Source: Actinomycetospora sp. TBRC 11914
GTDB taxonomy: Bacteria; Actinomycetota; Actinomycetes; Mycobacteriales; Pseudonocardiaceae
Length of the DNA stretch: 64,000 nt
Direction of reading: 5' to 3'
NCBI RefSeq assembly: GCF_012933465.1
Contig: NZ_JABBND010000006.1
Span: 1-64,000 of the forward strand
Position 1 is the stretch's first letter; every line of letters begins with the position of its first letter. The notes beneath the pieces are model-generated. The model had not been told where the DNA came from, did no database searches, and saw only the letters and a list, made by a program, of their open reading frames with translations. The position numbers and the translations under genes were made by a program. Positions 19,288-29,006 of this stretch are shown here, in pieces.

Positions 19288-22200
19288 TCACACCGCCGAG
19301 AACGCCGCGTCCACCACCGCCCGGGCGTGCCGGGTGACGCGGCGGTATTCGTCGATGCACGCCCCGGGGTCGTCCTCGGGGTAACCCAGCGCCGACGCGA
19401 TCGCCGCCAGCTCCCGCCCGGAGCGCGGCAGCTGGTCGGTGGGCTTGCCCCGCACGAGCGTGGCCACCCCGCGGGCGCGGGTCGCCGTCGTCCACCCCGC
19501 CGCGAGCGCCTCGGCGTCGTCGTCGGAGAGCAGCCCGGCCTCGGCGAGGGCGCGGAGCGCCTCGAGGGTGGAGGTCGTGCGCAGCGACGGCAGCCGTCCG
19601 GCGTGCTGGAGCTGCAGGAGCTGCACCGTCCACTCGACGTCGGCGAGCCCGCCGGTGCCGAGCTTGGTGTGCAGCGCGCGGTCGGCACCCCGCGGGAGCC
19701 GCTCGGCGTCGACCCGGGCCTTCATCCGCCGGATCTCCATGGCCTGCTCCTCGGGCAGGCCCTCGGCGGGGTAGCGGTACGGGGCGATCATCTCCTCGAA
19801 GCGCTTCCCCAGCGCCGCGTCGCCGGCGACGGGACGGGCGCGCAGCAGGGCCTGCCGCTCCCAGGTGGCCGCCCACCGGCGCAGGTAGTCCGCGTACGAG
19901 GACAGCGTGCGCACGAGCGGGCCGGAGCGGCCCTCCGGGCGCAGCTTGGTGTCGACCTCCAGCGGCGGGTCGGGGCTCGGCGCCCCGAGGGCCGCGGTCA
20001 CGGATTCGACGACGGCCCGGGCGTAGTTCGTCGCGTCCTGGTCCGAGACGCCCTCGGCGGGCTCGCACACCACGACGACGTCGGCGTCGGACCCGTAGCC
20101 GAGCTCCGCCCCGCCGAGCCGGCCCATCCCGATGATCGCGATCGTGGCGGGGCGGGTGCCCGATCCGTCGATGGCGTCGCCCGCGCGCTCGCGCTCGGCC
20201 GCGTCCAGCGCGGCCTGCAGCACCGCCACCCAGACGCTCGACAGCGCCGCGCACACGTGGGGCACGTCGGTGAGCCCGAGCAGGTCGGCGCACGCCACCC
20301 GCAGCAGCTCCACCCGGCGCAGCGAGCGGGCGACGTTGCCCGCGGAGCGCGGGTCGGTGTGCCGGGCGACGGCGGCCCGCAGCGAGCCCGCGACCTCGTC
20401 GGGGTCGCGGGCGACGAGGTCCGCGGACGGACCGTCGCCCCCGAGCAGCCGCAGCACCTCCGGCGAGCGCGGCATCATCTCCGCGACCCACCGCGAGGTG
20501 CCCAGGACGTAGCAGAGCCGGTCCGCGGCGAGGCCCTCGTCGCGGAGCAGCGCAAGGAACCACGGGGTGTCGGCGAGCGCCTCGGAGACCTTCCGGTAGG
20601 CGAGCAGGCCGTGGTCGGGGTCGGCGGTGGTGCCGAGCCGGTCGAGCAGCACCGGCATGAGCGCCCGCTGGATCCGCGACGCCCGGGTGGTCCCGGACGT
20701 GAGCGCCGCGACGTGCTTGAGCGCCCCCGCCGGCGAGCTCCAGCCCAGCGCCGCGAGCCGCTTCGTCGCCGAGGACTCGGTGAGCACGAGCTGCTCGCCC
20801 GGCACCCGCGCCACCGACTCCAGCAGCGGCCGGTAGAAGAGCTTCTCGTGCAGCCGCCGGACCCGGACGGTGTTGCGGGCGAGCTCGGCCTGCAGCACCC
20901 CGACGGCGTCGTGGCGCCCGTCGGGCCGCAGCTTCGCCGCGCGCGCGAGCCACCGGAGGCTCGTCGTGTCCTCGTCGGAGGGGAACAGGTGGGTGCGCCG
21001 GAGCTTCTGCAGCTGCACCCGGTGCTCGAGCATCCGCAGGAACCGGTAGGACGCGGCGAGGTTCGCGGCGTCGTCGCGACCCACGTACCCGCCCTCGCCG
21101 AGCGCGGCGAGCGTCTCGAGGGTGTTCTGGCCGCGCAGCGTCTCGTCGCCGCGGCCGTGGACGAGCTGGAGCAGCTGGACGGCGAACTCGACGTCGCGCA
21201 GCCCGCCCCGGCCGAGCTTGAGCTCGCGGTCGGCGACGTCGTGGCGGATGTGGTCCTCCACGCGGCGGCGCATGGCGCGGACGTCGGCGACGAAGTCGTC
21301 ACGCTCGGCGGCCTGCCAGACCATCGGGGCCAGCGCGTCGCAGTACTCCTGGCCGAGCGCGAGGTCGCCCGCGACCGGCCGGGCCTTGAGCAGCGCCTGG
21401 AACTCCCAGGTGCGGGCCCAGCGCCGGTAGTAGGTCTCGTGGCCCTCGAGGGTCCGCACGAGCTGCCCGGAGCGGCCCTCCGGGCGCAGGTTGGCGTCGA
21501 CCTCGAGGAAGGCCTCCGTCGCGACCCGCATCATCGTCGCGGCCACCCGGGTCGCCGAGTCGACGCTCCCGTCGGCGACGAAGATGACGTCGATGTCCGA
21601 GACGTAGTTCAGCTCGCGGCCGCCGCACTTGCCCATCCCGATGACGGCGAGGCGGGCCTCGCCGGCGCGCTCGGCACCGACCTCGGCGCGCGCGACGGCG
21701 AGGGCGGCCTCCAGACCGGCCGCGGCCACGTCGGCGAGCTGGCCGGAGATGACGTCGACCGGCCAGAACGGGAGCTCGGGTTCGCACACCGACTGGAGGT
21801 CGGCGGCGGCCAGCAGCAGCACGTCGTCGCGCCAGGCCAGCCGGAGCTGCTCGACCGCCGCCGGCCCCGTCACCGCCGCGACGGGGGTCTCCTCGTCGGC
21901 CTTGGCGCCGACGGCGTCGAGATGGGTGCGGCGCCGGTCGGCCGCCGAGGGCATCCGGGACGCGTCGTGCACCCGGCCCGGGGCGAGGACGGTCCGCAGC
22001 AGCCGCCACCGCTCGGGCTGGGCGACGAGGTGGTCGCCCAGCGCGGTCGAGCCGCCGAGCACCCCGAAGAGCCGGCCCCGCAGCCCCTGGTCCTCGCGCA
22101 GCGCGGCGTCGAGCTCGGCCCAGCCCTCCTCGCCGGCGGCCTCGCGGAGCCGCTCGACCGCCAGCAGCGCGAGGTCCGGGTCGGCCGCCCGCGCGAGGGC

Positions 22201-22350
22201 CCACACGACGAGGGCCGCCCCCGGCACCGCGTCGTCGCCGTCCCACCAGCCCAGCGCCGCGAGGCGCGGGCCGGCGTCCGCGTCGGTGAGGCCGAGGCGG
22301 GCCGGGGCCCGGGCGGGGCGACGGTCCCGCGCGGCACGGGGAGCGGTCAT
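19288..22350 (-). CDS. glnE: bifunctional glutamine synthetase adenylyltransferase/deadenylase
   Basis: Adds AMP to, and removes it from, the conserved tyrosine of GlnA1. 1020 residues, with two nucleotidyltransferase halves. The N-terminal deadenylase half has GMGKCGGRELNYVSDIDVIFV at about 238-258; the C-terminal adenylylase half has GMGRLGGAELGYGSDADVVVV at about 741-761. GlnD/PII-binding linker regions lie between. The ATG is 6 nt from TAGGCT. It faces glnA1 from the opposite strand and follows glnA2 by 54 nt. Essential in M. tuberculosis according to the literature. Confidence 0.96.
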   Translation of the reverse strand: MTAPRAARDRRPARAPARLGLTDADAGPRLAALGWWDGDDAVPGAALVVWALARAADPDLALLAVERLREAAGEEGWAELDAALREDQGLRGRLFGVLGGSTALGDHLVAQPERWRLLRTVLAPGRVHDASRMPSAADRRRTHLDAVGAKADEETPVAAVTGPAAVEQLRLAWRDDVLLLAAADLQSVCEPELPFWPVDVISGQLADVAAAGLEAALAVARAEVGAERAGEARLAVIGMGKCGGRELNYVSDIDVIFVADGSVDSATRVAATMMRVATEAFLEVDANLRPEGRSGQLVRTLEGHETYYRRWARTWEFQALLKARPVAGDLALGQEYCDALAPMVWQAAERDDFVADVRAMRRRVEDHIRHDVADRELKLGRGGLRDVEFAVQLLQLVHGRGDETLRGQNTLETLAALGEGGYVGRDDAANLAASYRFLRMLEHRVQLQKLRRTHLFPSDEDTTSLRWLARAAKLRPDGRHDAVGVLQAELARNTVRVRRLHEKLFYRPLLESVARVPGEQLVLTESSATKRLAALGWSSPAGALKHVAALTSGTTRASRIQRALMPVLLDRLGTTADPDHGLLAYRKVSEALADTPWFLALLRDEGLAADRLCYVLGTSRWVAEMMPRSPEVLRLLGGDGPSADLVARDPDEVAGSLRAAVARHTDPRSAGNVARSLRRVELLRVACADLLGLTDVPHVCAALSSVWVAVLQAALDAAERERAGDAIDGSGTRPATIAIIGMGRLGGAELGYGSDADVVVVCEPAEGVSDQDATNYARAVVESVTAALGAPSPDPPLEVDTKLRPEGRSGPLVRTLSSYADYLRRWAATWERQALLRARPVAGDAALGKRFEEMIAPYRYPAEGLPEEQAMEIRRMKARVDAERLPRGADRALHTKLGTGGLADVEWTVQLLQLQHAGRLPSLRTTSTLEALRALAEAGLLSDDDAEALAAGWTTATRARGVATLVRGKPTDQLPRSGRELAAIASALGYPEDDPGACIDEYRRVTRHARAVVDAAFSAV

Positions 22351-22356
22351 GGCGCC

Positions 22357-22362
22357 AGCCTA
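22357..22362 (-). promoter_or_regulatory. putative -10 box of glnE (leaderless)
   Basis: TAGGCT on the minus strand, 6 nt before the glnE ATG, suggesting glnE has its own promoter despite the close glnA2. Confidence 0.4.
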
Positions 22363-22404
22363 GGTGAACGGATGTGGTCGCCCGGACGACCGAATCCGTT
22401 CACG

Positions 22405-23748
22405 TCACAGGATGGGCAGGTACGTCGAGAGCTCGTACGGGGTCACGTTGCGGCGGTACGCGTCCCACTCGGTGCGCTTGTTGCGCAGGAAGAAGTCGAA
22501 CACGTGCTCGCCGAGGATCTCGGCCATGAGGTCGGACTGCTCGAAGGCCTGCAGCGCGCCGTCGAGGTTCTGCGGCAGCGTCTGGTAGCCCATCGCCCGC
22601 CGCTCGCCCTCGGTGAGCGACCAGACGTTGTCCTCGGCCGCCGGCGGCAGCTCGTAGCCCTCGGAGATCCCCTTGAGACCGGCGCCGAGGATCACGGCGT
22701 AGGCGAGGTAGGGGTTCGCCGCCGAGTCCAGCGACCGCACCTCCACCCGCCGCGACGACGCCTTGCCCGGCGAGTACATCGGCACCCGCACCAGCGCCGA
22801 GCGGTTCGCGTGGCCCCAGCACACCGCCGTCGGGGCCTCGCCGCCGACGACGAGGCGCTTGTAGGAGTTCACGAACTGGTTGGTCACCGCCGACATCTCG
22901 CGCGCGTGACGGAGCACGCCCGCGACGAACGCCTTGCCGGTCTTGGAGAGCTCGAACGGCTCGGCGGCGTCGTGGAAGGCGTTCTGGTCACCCTCGAAGA
23001 GGCTGACGTGGGTGTGCATCGCCGACCCGGGGTGCTCGGTGAACGGCTTGGGCATGAACGAGGCCCGCACGCCCTGGGTGATCGCCACCTCCTTGACCAG
23101 GTAGCGGAACGTCATGATGTTGTCCGCCATCGTCAGGGCGTCGGCGTAGCGCAGGTCGATCTCCTGCTGGCCGGGCCCGCCCTCGTGGTGGGAGAACTCG
23201 ACGGAGATGCCCATCGCCTCGAGCGCCTCGATGGAGCGCCGCCGGAAGTGCGGCGCCACGTCGTGGCTGGCCTGGTCGAAGTAGCCGCCGGTGTCCGCCG
23301 GCATCGGGGGCGTCCCGTCGTCGGGGAGGCCCCGCAGCAGGTAGAACTCGATCTCCGGGTGGACGTAGCAGGTGAACCCCGCCTCGGCGGCGCGCGAGAG
23401 CGCGCGGCGCAGCACGTGGCGCGGGTCGGCCCACGACGGCGAGCCGTCGGGCATCGTGATGTCGCACAGCATGCGGGCCGAGTAGTGGTCGCCCTCGGCG
23501 TCCTCCCACGGCAGGACCTGGAACGTGGACGGGTCCGGTTTGGCGACCATGTCCGATTCGTAGACGCGGCTGAAGCCCTCGATGGACGAGCCGTCGAACC
23601 CGATCCCCTCGGCGAACGCCCCCTCGAGCTCGGCCGGCGCGATGGCCACCGACTTGAGGTACCCGAGGACGTCGGTGAACCAGAGCCGCACGAAGCGGAT
23701 GTCGCGCTCGTCGAGCGTCCGCAGGACGAACTCCTGCTGGCGATCCAT
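22405..23748 (-). CDS. glnA2: glutamine synthetase GlnA2-type
   Basis: Type I glutamine synthetase fold, 447 residues, shorter than GlnA1. The core motifs are present (DGSSIEGFSRVYESDM, MPKPFTEHPGSAMHTHVSL, CWGHANRSALVRVP, DSAANPYLAYA). At the place of the GlnA1 adenylylation tyrosine it has NVWSLTEGE with Trp376, so GlnE should not be able to modify it. Actinobacterial GlnA2 enzymes are of the GS I-alpha kind, with weaker or different activity. ATG is 6 nt from TAGGGT (leaderless). Confidence 0.92.
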   Translation of the reverse strand: MDRQQEFVLRTLDERDIRFVRLWFTDVLGYLKSVAIAPAELEGAFAEGIGFDGSSIEGFSRVYESDMVAKPDPSTFQVLPWEDAEGDHYSARMLCDITMPDGSPSWADPRHVLRRALSRAAEAGFTCYVHPEIEFYLLRGLPDDGTPPMPADTGGYFDQASHDVAPHFRRRSIEALEAMGISVEFSHHEGGPGQQEIDLRYADALTMADNIMTFRYLVKEVAITQGVRASFMPKPFTEHPGSAMHTHVSLFEGDQNAFHDAAEPFELSKTGKAFVAGVLRHAREMSAVTNQFVNSYKRLVVGGEAPTAVCWGHANRSALVRVPMYSPGKASSRRVEVRSLDSAANPYLAYAVILGAGLKGISEGYELPPAAEDNVWSLTEGERRAMGYQTLPQNLDGALQAFEQSDLMAEILGEHVFDFFLRNKRTEWDAYRRNVTPYELSTYLPIL

Positions 23749-23754
23749 GTCCCG

Positions 23755-23760
23755 ACCCTA
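23755..23760 (-). promoter_or_regulatory. putative -10 box of glnA2 (leaderless)
   Basis: TAGGGT on the minus strand, 6 nt before the glnA2 ATG. Confidence 0.4.
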
Positions 23761-23826
23761 AGGAGACGGTGTTACAGGGACGTCACAGGGGGGTCCTACC
23801 CTGCCCACCCGGTCGAGGGGTCCTCG

Positions 23827-25509
23827 TCACCCGTTGTCGGGGCACCGGGCGTTCGCCGGCGCCGGGGTGCCGTCCACCAGGTAGCGGGTCACGATCGCGT
23901 CGACGCAGGGGAAGCCCTGGAAGGACGCGGTGTGCTGGTCGCCGACCTTGGTCAGCAGCGACCCGTGGAGGTCCTTCGCGAGGTTGACCCCGGACTGGTA
24001 GGGCGTGGCCGGATCGTCGGTGGTGGACACCACGAGCGGCGGGGCGAGCCCGGCGACCTGCGGGACGTGCGGGCCGTCGGTCGCGGGGACCGGCCAGAAC
24101 CCGCACGTGTCGAGCGCCTGGCTCGGGCCGCGGCCGGAGTCGAGGAACGGGGCCGCGGCGTTGTAGCGCCGCGCCTGGTCGAGGGCCTGCGCGTGGTCCT
24201 TGATCTGCGGGTCGTCGACGCAGCGCACGGCGTTGAACGCGTCCTGCTGGGGCGAGTAGGTGCCGTCGGGGGCGCGGTCGTAGTACTCGTCGGCGAGCCC
24301 CATCAGGGTCTGGCCGTTGCCCTGGGTGAGCTCGGTGAGGCCCTGCCGCAGCTGCGGCCACAGCGAGGTGGCGTAGAGCGCCTGGATGGTGCCCTGCTGG
24401 GCGTCGCCGTAGGAGAGCTCACGGCCGTCCGGCAGCGGGATCGGCTTCGCGAGCAACGGGCGGGTCAGCTGCTGGAAGCGGGCGGTCGCCTGCCCGGCGT
24501 CGGTGCCGAGGGGGCAGCCGGGCTTGGTGGCGCAGTCCTTGGCGAACGCGGTGAAGACGTCCTGGAAGCCCTTGCCCTGGTCGACGAGGGCGTCCGTCGA
24601 GTTCTGCGTGGGGTCGACGGCGCCGTCGAGGACCATCGCGCGGACGTTGCGGGGGAACTCCTCGGCGTAGGTGGAGCCGATGTGGGTGCCGTAGGAGTAG
24701 CCGAGGTAGGTCAGCTGCCGGTCCCCGACGACGCCGCGCAGCACGTCCATGTCGCGGGCGACGTCCCGCGTCCCGACGTTGGCGAGGAACTCCGCGCCGG
24801 TCTTCTGGTTGCAGCCGTCGGCGGTCTGCCGGGCCGTGGCCTCGGCCTTCGCGACGCCGGCCGGCGACGGGTCGAGGATGTCGACGGTGCGCTGGGCGTC
24901 CTGCTGCTGCGCGGTGAGGCAGTGGATCGTCGGGGTGCTCGCGCCGATCCCGCGCGGGTCGAACCCGACGAGGTCGAACTTGCGGGCGACCTCGGTGTTC
25001 TTCATCAGCAGCGAGAGCTGGGAGGCGATCTCGATCCCGGACGCCCCCGGCCCGCCCGGGTTGACCAGCAGCGACCCGATGCGCTGGGTGGGGTCGGTGG
25101 CCTGCAGCCGCGAGATCGCGAGCTGCGCGGTCGGCCCCTGCGGGTTCGAGTAGTCGATCGGCACCTCGACCTTGGCGCACTGCAGGCCGGGCTGGCCGTA
25201 GTACTGGCGCTGGTCGTCCGTGGTGGCGAACGGCACGCAGGAGCCCCAGGCCGGGCGCTGGGTGTAGAAGCGCTCGAGGCCGGCGGGGATCGCGCCCGGT
25301 GCGGCGTCGGCGGTGCTCGTCGTGATCGGCGACGGCGGGGCCGAGCCGGGAGCGGCGCCCCCGCAGGCGGCGGCGGTCACGAGGACCGCGACGACGGCGG
25401 CCGACCGCAGGATCGTGCGCGCGCGACCCCGTGGGGCACGGCCGGGACCACCGCCGGCGTCGTCGTGCCCACCGTCGGTCCCCGCGCCCCGTCGCCTCAC
25501 GGCGGTCAT
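23827..25509 (-). CDS. exported alpha/beta hydrolase lipoprotein (CaeA/TAP-like)
   Basis: 560-residue predicted lipoprotein of the tripeptidyl-aminopeptidase-like hydrolase family (Rv2223c/Rv2224c position). A basic N-terminus is followed by a hydrophobic segment ending in VTAAAC, a plausible lipobox. Catalytic elements: oxyanion NPGGPGASG, nucleophile Ser272 in GYSYGTHIG, acid in STTDDPATPY, histidine in GDQHTASF; the C-terminal TAP-like extension has paired cysteines. ATG 25509 gives the leader peptide; the frame upstream is shadow. Mycobacterial homologues are cell-envelope proteases/esterases affecting virulence. Confidence 0.9.
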   Translation of the reverse strand: MTAVRRRGAGTDGGHDDAGGGPGRAPRGRARTILRSAAVVAVLVTAAACGGAAPGSAPPSPITTSTADAAPGAIPAGLERFYTQRPAWGSCVPFATTDDQRQYYGQPGLQCAKVEVPIDYSNPQGPTAQLAISRLQATDPTQRIGSLLVNPGGPGASGIEIASQLSLLMKNTEVARKFDLVGFDPRGIGASTPTIHCLTAQQQDAQRTVDILDPSPAGVAKAEATARQTADGCNQKTGAEFLANVGTRDVARDMDVLRGVVGDRQLTYLGYSYGTHIGSTYAEEFPRNVRAMVLDGAVDPTQNSTDALVDQGKGFQDVFTAFAKDCATKPGCPLGTDAGQATARFQQLTRPLLAKPIPLPDGRELSYGDAQQGTIQALYATSLWPQLRQGLTELTQGNGQTLMGLADEYYDRAPDGTYSPQQDAFNAVRCVDDPQIKDHAQALDQARRYNAAAPFLDSGRGPSQALDTCGFWPVPATDGPHVPQVAGLAPPLVVSTTDDPATPYQSGVNLAKDLHGSLLTKVGDQHTASFQGFPCVDAIVTRYLVDGTPAPANARCPDNG

Positions 25510-25777
25510 CCTCGCAACCCCCGAGCGGGCGCCACGTTCGGCCCCACGGCCGAGCCGTCGGGGGCGGCCGGGCGTCGCCGGCAACGGCACGTTCCTCCCA
25601 CCAGACGCCGGGACGGCGCCGCTCACCCATCGGGGGGCGGGCCCGCTGTGAAGCTCGTCCCACCGGGCCCCGCGTCGCTTCGCGCGGGGCACCCGCGGTG
25701 CGACGCTCACCGCACCACGACCCTCGGCACGCCCGGGGACCCGCGCCCGCGGGCCTCGAGGCAGGAGGACGGAGACG

Positions 25778-26611
25778 ATGACGTCACCCGAACCGCAGGC
25801 TGCCCAGCTGACGCTCCCCAAGCGGGTCCGCATCCACCACGTGCAGCAGTGGAAGGACGCGGGTGAGCGCTGGCCGATGCTCACCGCCTACGACTTCCCC
25901 ACCGCGAAGGTCTTCGACGAGGCCGGCATCCCGGTCCTGCTCGTCGGCGACTCCGCGGCGAACAACGTGCTGGGCTACGACTCGACCGTCCCGGTGTCGG
26001 TCGACGAGCTGCTCATGCTGACCAAGGCCGTCGTCCGAGGGGCGTCGCGGGCGCTGATCGTCGCCGACCTCCCCTTCGGCTCCTACCAGTCCTCCCCGGC
26101 GCAGGCCCTGGAGACCGCGGTGCGGTTCTTCAAGGAGGGCGGCGCGGCCGCGGTGAAGCTCGAGGGCGGCGCCCACTACGCCGGTCAGATCCGTGCGCTC
26201 ACCGACGCCGGCATCCCCGTCATGGCCCACCTCGGGTTCACCCCGCAGAGCGAGCACGCGCTCGGCGGCTTCCGGGTGCAGGGCCGCGGGGCGGGCGCGG
26301 AGAAGCTCGTCGAGGACGCGCTGGCCGTCCAGGCCGCGGGCGCGTTCGCGGTGGTCCTCGAGATGGTCCCGGCCGACGTCGCGAAGCGGGTGACCGCCGA
26401 GCTGCGGGTCCCGACCATCGGCATCGGCGCGGGCCCCGACACCGACGCCCAGGTGCTCGTCTGGCCGGACATGGCCGGGCTGAACACCGGGCGGGTGCCG
26501 CGCTTCGTCAAGCGCTACGCCGACCTCGCCGGGGTGCTGGGCGGCGCCGCCGCGCAGTTCGCGCACGAGGTGCACGAGGGCGTCTACCCGACGGCGGAGC
26601 ACTCCTTCTAG
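25778..26611 (+). CDS. panB: 3-methyl-2-oxobutanoate hydroxymethyltransferase
   Basis: First committed enzyme of pantothenate synthesis: transfers a hydroxymethyl group from methylene-THF to 2-oxoisovalerate. 277 residues. Family marks: [60 protein letters not shown] and [18 protein letters not shown] are in order. AGGAGGACGGAG precedes the ATG. Its TAG stop lies within the left arm end of a 74-bp inverted repeat. The conserved gene block is interrupted after it. Confidence 0.96.
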   Translation: MTSPEPQAAQLTLPKRVRIHHVQQWKDAGERWPMLTAYDFPTAKVFDEAGIPVLLVGDSAANNVLGYDSTVPVSVDELLMLTKAVVRGASRALIVADLPFGSYQSSPAQALETAVRFFKEGGAAAVKLEGGAHYAGQIRALTDAGIPVMAHLGFTPQSEHALGGFRVQGRGAGAEKLVEDALAVQAAGAFAVVLEMVPADVAKRVTAELRVPTIGIGAGPDTDAQVLVWPDMAGLNTGRVPRFVKRYADLAGVLGGAAAQFAHEVHEGVYPTAEHSF

Positions 26612-26683
26612 GTGGCCTACGGCCCTGTGAGCACAAAATGTCGCTATACCGACATTTTGTGCTCACGAGGCCGGAGGCCACCT
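26610..26683. repeat. 74-bp long inverted repeat, copy 1
   Basis: Outer arms AGGTGGCCTACGGCC / GGCCGGAGGCCACCT pair with one mismatch; inner arms GTGAGCACAAAATGTCG / CGACATTTTGTGCTCAC pair perfectly around CTATAC. The AT-rich core is striking in this genome. It overlaps the panB stop codon and may terminate panB. A same-length relative is at 33814-33887. Confidence 0.85.
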
Positions 26684-26805
26684 CGGGACCGAGGTCCCGC
26701 GATGTCGGGCCGAGGGCCCGGTGGGCCGCGCCGTCCGCGGTCGGACGATGCGGCGGGATCGCCCCCCGGCGATCCCGCCGTCACCGACGCAGAGGGGCTC
26801 ACGAG

Positions 26806-28011
26806 ATGACCACGGCCGAGCGCGAGACCACCACAGGACAGGCGGAACGCAGCGTCCCCAAGCCGGTGTTCACCGACGCCGAGGCCGGGGCGAAGGAGTT
26901 CCCCGACTCCGGTCCGGGTGCCCGCCGCTACAACTACTTCAGGCCGGCGAAGCGCAAGCAGACCCACTACGAGGACGTCACCGTCGAGGTCCAGCCCGAC
27001 CCCCGCCACTACCTGACCCAGGGCTGGCTCTACGGCTTCGCGGACGGCACCGGCGGCTACCCGCTGGACTGGACGAAGCTCAAGGCGTGGGGCTCCGGCG
27101 ATCCCGAGCCGCAGCGCGGCCCGGGGTCCGGCGGTCTCCCGGTGCAGCACTGGCCCGCCCACGGGTGGCACGAGTTCCGCGACCCCAACGAGGAGTGGGA
27201 ACTCACGATGTACCGGTACAACGCCAACGTTGTCCGGCAGTTGAACCAGAACATCGAGAACGCCCGCCAGAACAAGGCCTTCGACGACTGGACCTCGAGC
27301 TGGGTCCACTTCGTCGAGCGCAACGTCGGCGCGTGGATGCACATCGAGCACATCCTCGGCCTCTACGTCTTCGCGGCCTGCAATCGTTCGGGCCCGACCA
27401 ACATGCACAACACCGCGATGGCCGTGAACAGCGAGCACAAGCTCCGCTTCGCGCAGGACCTGGCGCTCTACAACCTGACCCTCACCGAGGAGATCGCGGG
27501 CTTCGACGGGGTCGCCCACCTCGACGCCTGGAACTCCGACCCCGCGTGGCAGGGCGCCCGCGCGCTGTGCGAGGCACTCACCGCGGTCGAGGACGACTGG
27601 GGCGAGTCGGTGTTCGCCACGAACATCGTGTTCGAGCCGCTGGTGGGTGAGCTGTTCCGCTCCGGACTCGTGATGCAGGCGGCCGCCGGCCAGGGCGACT
27701 ACGTCACCCCGACGGTGATGGGCGCCGGCGAGTACGACTACGCCCAGCGGGACCTGCGCTGGACGCTCGCCTGCTTCGGTCCCCTCAGCGAGGACCGCGA
27801 GTTCGCCTCCCACAACAAGCAGGTCATGGCCGGGTGGCTCTCGACGTGGGTGCCGCGGGCCCTCGACGCCGCCCGCAGCATGGCGCCGATGTGGTCCCTG
27901 CCCGACGCCCGGCCGCCCCGGTTCGACGACAGCCTCGCGCGGGCCCGCAACCGTCTCGCCGGGATCCTGTCCGACCTCTCCCTCGACGTCCCGGAGGAGC
28001 TCCGCGCCTGA
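26806..28011 (+). CDS. solitary propane/aromatic-monooxygenase hydroxylase beta subunit
   Basis: 401 residues resembling PrmC/MimC, the small (beta) subunit of soluble di-iron propane or phenol-type monooxygenases. Recognised stretches are RRYNYFRPAKRKQTHYEDV, HYLTQGWLYGFADGTGGYP, RDPNEEWELTMYRYNANVV, GAWMHIEHILGLYVF, FEPLVGELFRSGLVMQ and VGAGEYDY-like MGAGEYDYAQRDL. Beta subunits carry no iron and need the alpha subunit, reductase and coupling protein, none of which is in the window. The frame is intact and full length. ATG 26806 matches the usual start. Gene converges with the esterase gene, 6 nt apart. Confidence 0.85.
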   Translation: MTTAERETTTGQAERSVPKPVFTDAEAGAKEFPDSGPGARRYNYFRPAKRKQTHYEDVTVEVQPDPRHYLTQGWLYGFADGTGGYPLDWTKLKAWGSGDPEPQRGPGSGGLPVQHWPAHGWHEFRDPNEEWELTMYRYNANVVRQLNQNIENARQNKAFDDWTSSWVHFVERNVGAWMHIEHILGLYVFAACNRSGPTNMHNTAMAVNSEHKLRFAQDLALYNLTLTEEIAGFDGVAHLDAWNSDPAWQGARALCEALTAVEDDWGESVFATNIVFEPLVGELFRSGLVMQAAAGQGDYVTPTVMGAGEYDYAQRDLRWTLACFGPLSEDREFASHNKQVMAGWLSTWVPRALDAARSMAPMWSLPDARPPRFDDSLARARNRLAGILSDLSLDVPEELRA

Positions 28012-28017
28012 CCACCC

Positions 28018-28998
28018 TCACCCGGCGGGGCCACCGAGCAGGGACCCGACCTCGGCGTGCAGCGCCGCCACGGCGTCGTCGGCGGCCCGGGAGACGCCGG
28101 TGAGGCCGAGGAACCCGTGCACCAGCGACGGGTGCTCACGCCGCCGGACGTCGACGCCGGCCGCGGCCAGGGCCTCGGCGAAGGTGTGCCCGGCGTCGCG
28201 CAGCGGGTCGAACCCCGCGGTGGCGACGATCGTCGGTCCGAGCCCGGCGAGGTCGGCGCGCAGCGGCGAGAGCCGCGGCTCGCCGCGCGGGGAGGTCCCG
28301 GCCAGGTAGAGCCTGCTGCAGGCCACGACGTCGGCGGCGGTGAGGAGGTATCCGTCGGCGTTCTCCCGGACCGACGGGTAGCGGCCCTCGAAGTCCGGGG
28401 GCGGGTAGACGAGCAGGGTCACGACGGCGGGTGTGCCCGCGTCGCGCCGCGCGAGCGCGGCGCCGGCGACGAGGTTCGCGCCGGCGCTGTCGCCGGCGAG
28501 CCCGAGGCGGGCGGGGTCGGCGTCCCAGCGGTCGGCGTGGCGGACGACCCAGTCGACCGCGGCCAGGACGTCGTCGTGGGGCGCCGGGAAGGGGTGCTCG
28601 GGGGCGAGGCGGTAATCGACGGCGACCACGACGGCGTCGGTGTCCTCGGCGAGGCGTCGGGCGACCGGGTCGTAGGCCCCGCCGCCTCCGAGGACCCATC
28701 CGCCGCCGTGCACGAACACCACCAGCGCCCCCGACGCACGGCCCCCGGGGCGGTGCACCCGCAGCGGCACCGGGGCGTCCGTGACGAGCTCCGGGCGGCC
28801 CTCGGCGGGGCGGACGGTCTCGGCCAGGAGCGCGGCGTAGCGGGCACGCGCCGCGGCCACGCCCTCGGGGGTGTCGGTGCCGGCGAACATCGCCGGTTCG
28901 GCCCGGTCGCGCAGGCGCCCGAGCAGCGCCGCGACGTCGGGATCGAGGTCGTCGGCCGGGCGCTCGACGGCCGCATCGGGAGGGTTCGCGGCGGACAC
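28018..28998 (-). CDS. alpha/beta hydrolase, hormone-sensitive-lipase type
   Basis: Esterase/lipase family IV protein of 326 residues. The oxyanion motif FVHGGGWVLGG, nucleophile Ser171 in GDSAGANL, acid in TAGFDPLRD and histidine in LVHGFLG make a complete catalytic set. Substrate unknown; short acyl esters are typical. GTG 28998 is 8 nt from TAGGGT. Its stop lies 6 nt from that of the convergent monooxygenase gene, leaving no room for separate terminators. Confidence 0.88.
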   Translation of the reverse strand: MSAANPPDAAVERPADDLDPDVAALLGRLRDRAEPAMFAGTDTPEGVAAARARYAALLAETVRPAEGRPELVTDAPVPLRVHRPGGRASGALVVFVHGGGWVLGGGGAYDPVARRLAEDTDAVVVAVDYRLAPEHPFPAPHDDVLAAVDWVVRHADRWDADPARLGLAGDSAGANLVAGAALARRDAGTPAVVTLLVYPPPDFEGRYPSVRENADGYLLTAADVVACSRLYLAGTSPRGEPRLSPLRADLAGLGPTIVATAGFDPLRDAGHTFAEALAAAGVDVRRREHPSLVHGFLGLTGVSRAADDAVAALHAEVGSLLGGPAG

Positions 28999-29006
28999 GT
29001 CCGGAC

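Noticed and set aside
19027..25866. 2279-codon open frame on the plus strand opposite glnE, glnA2 and the lipoprotein gene
   Set aside because: It is the codon-3-GC shadow of three well-identified minus-strand genes; its translation is Arg/Gly/Ala/Val-rich with no domain.
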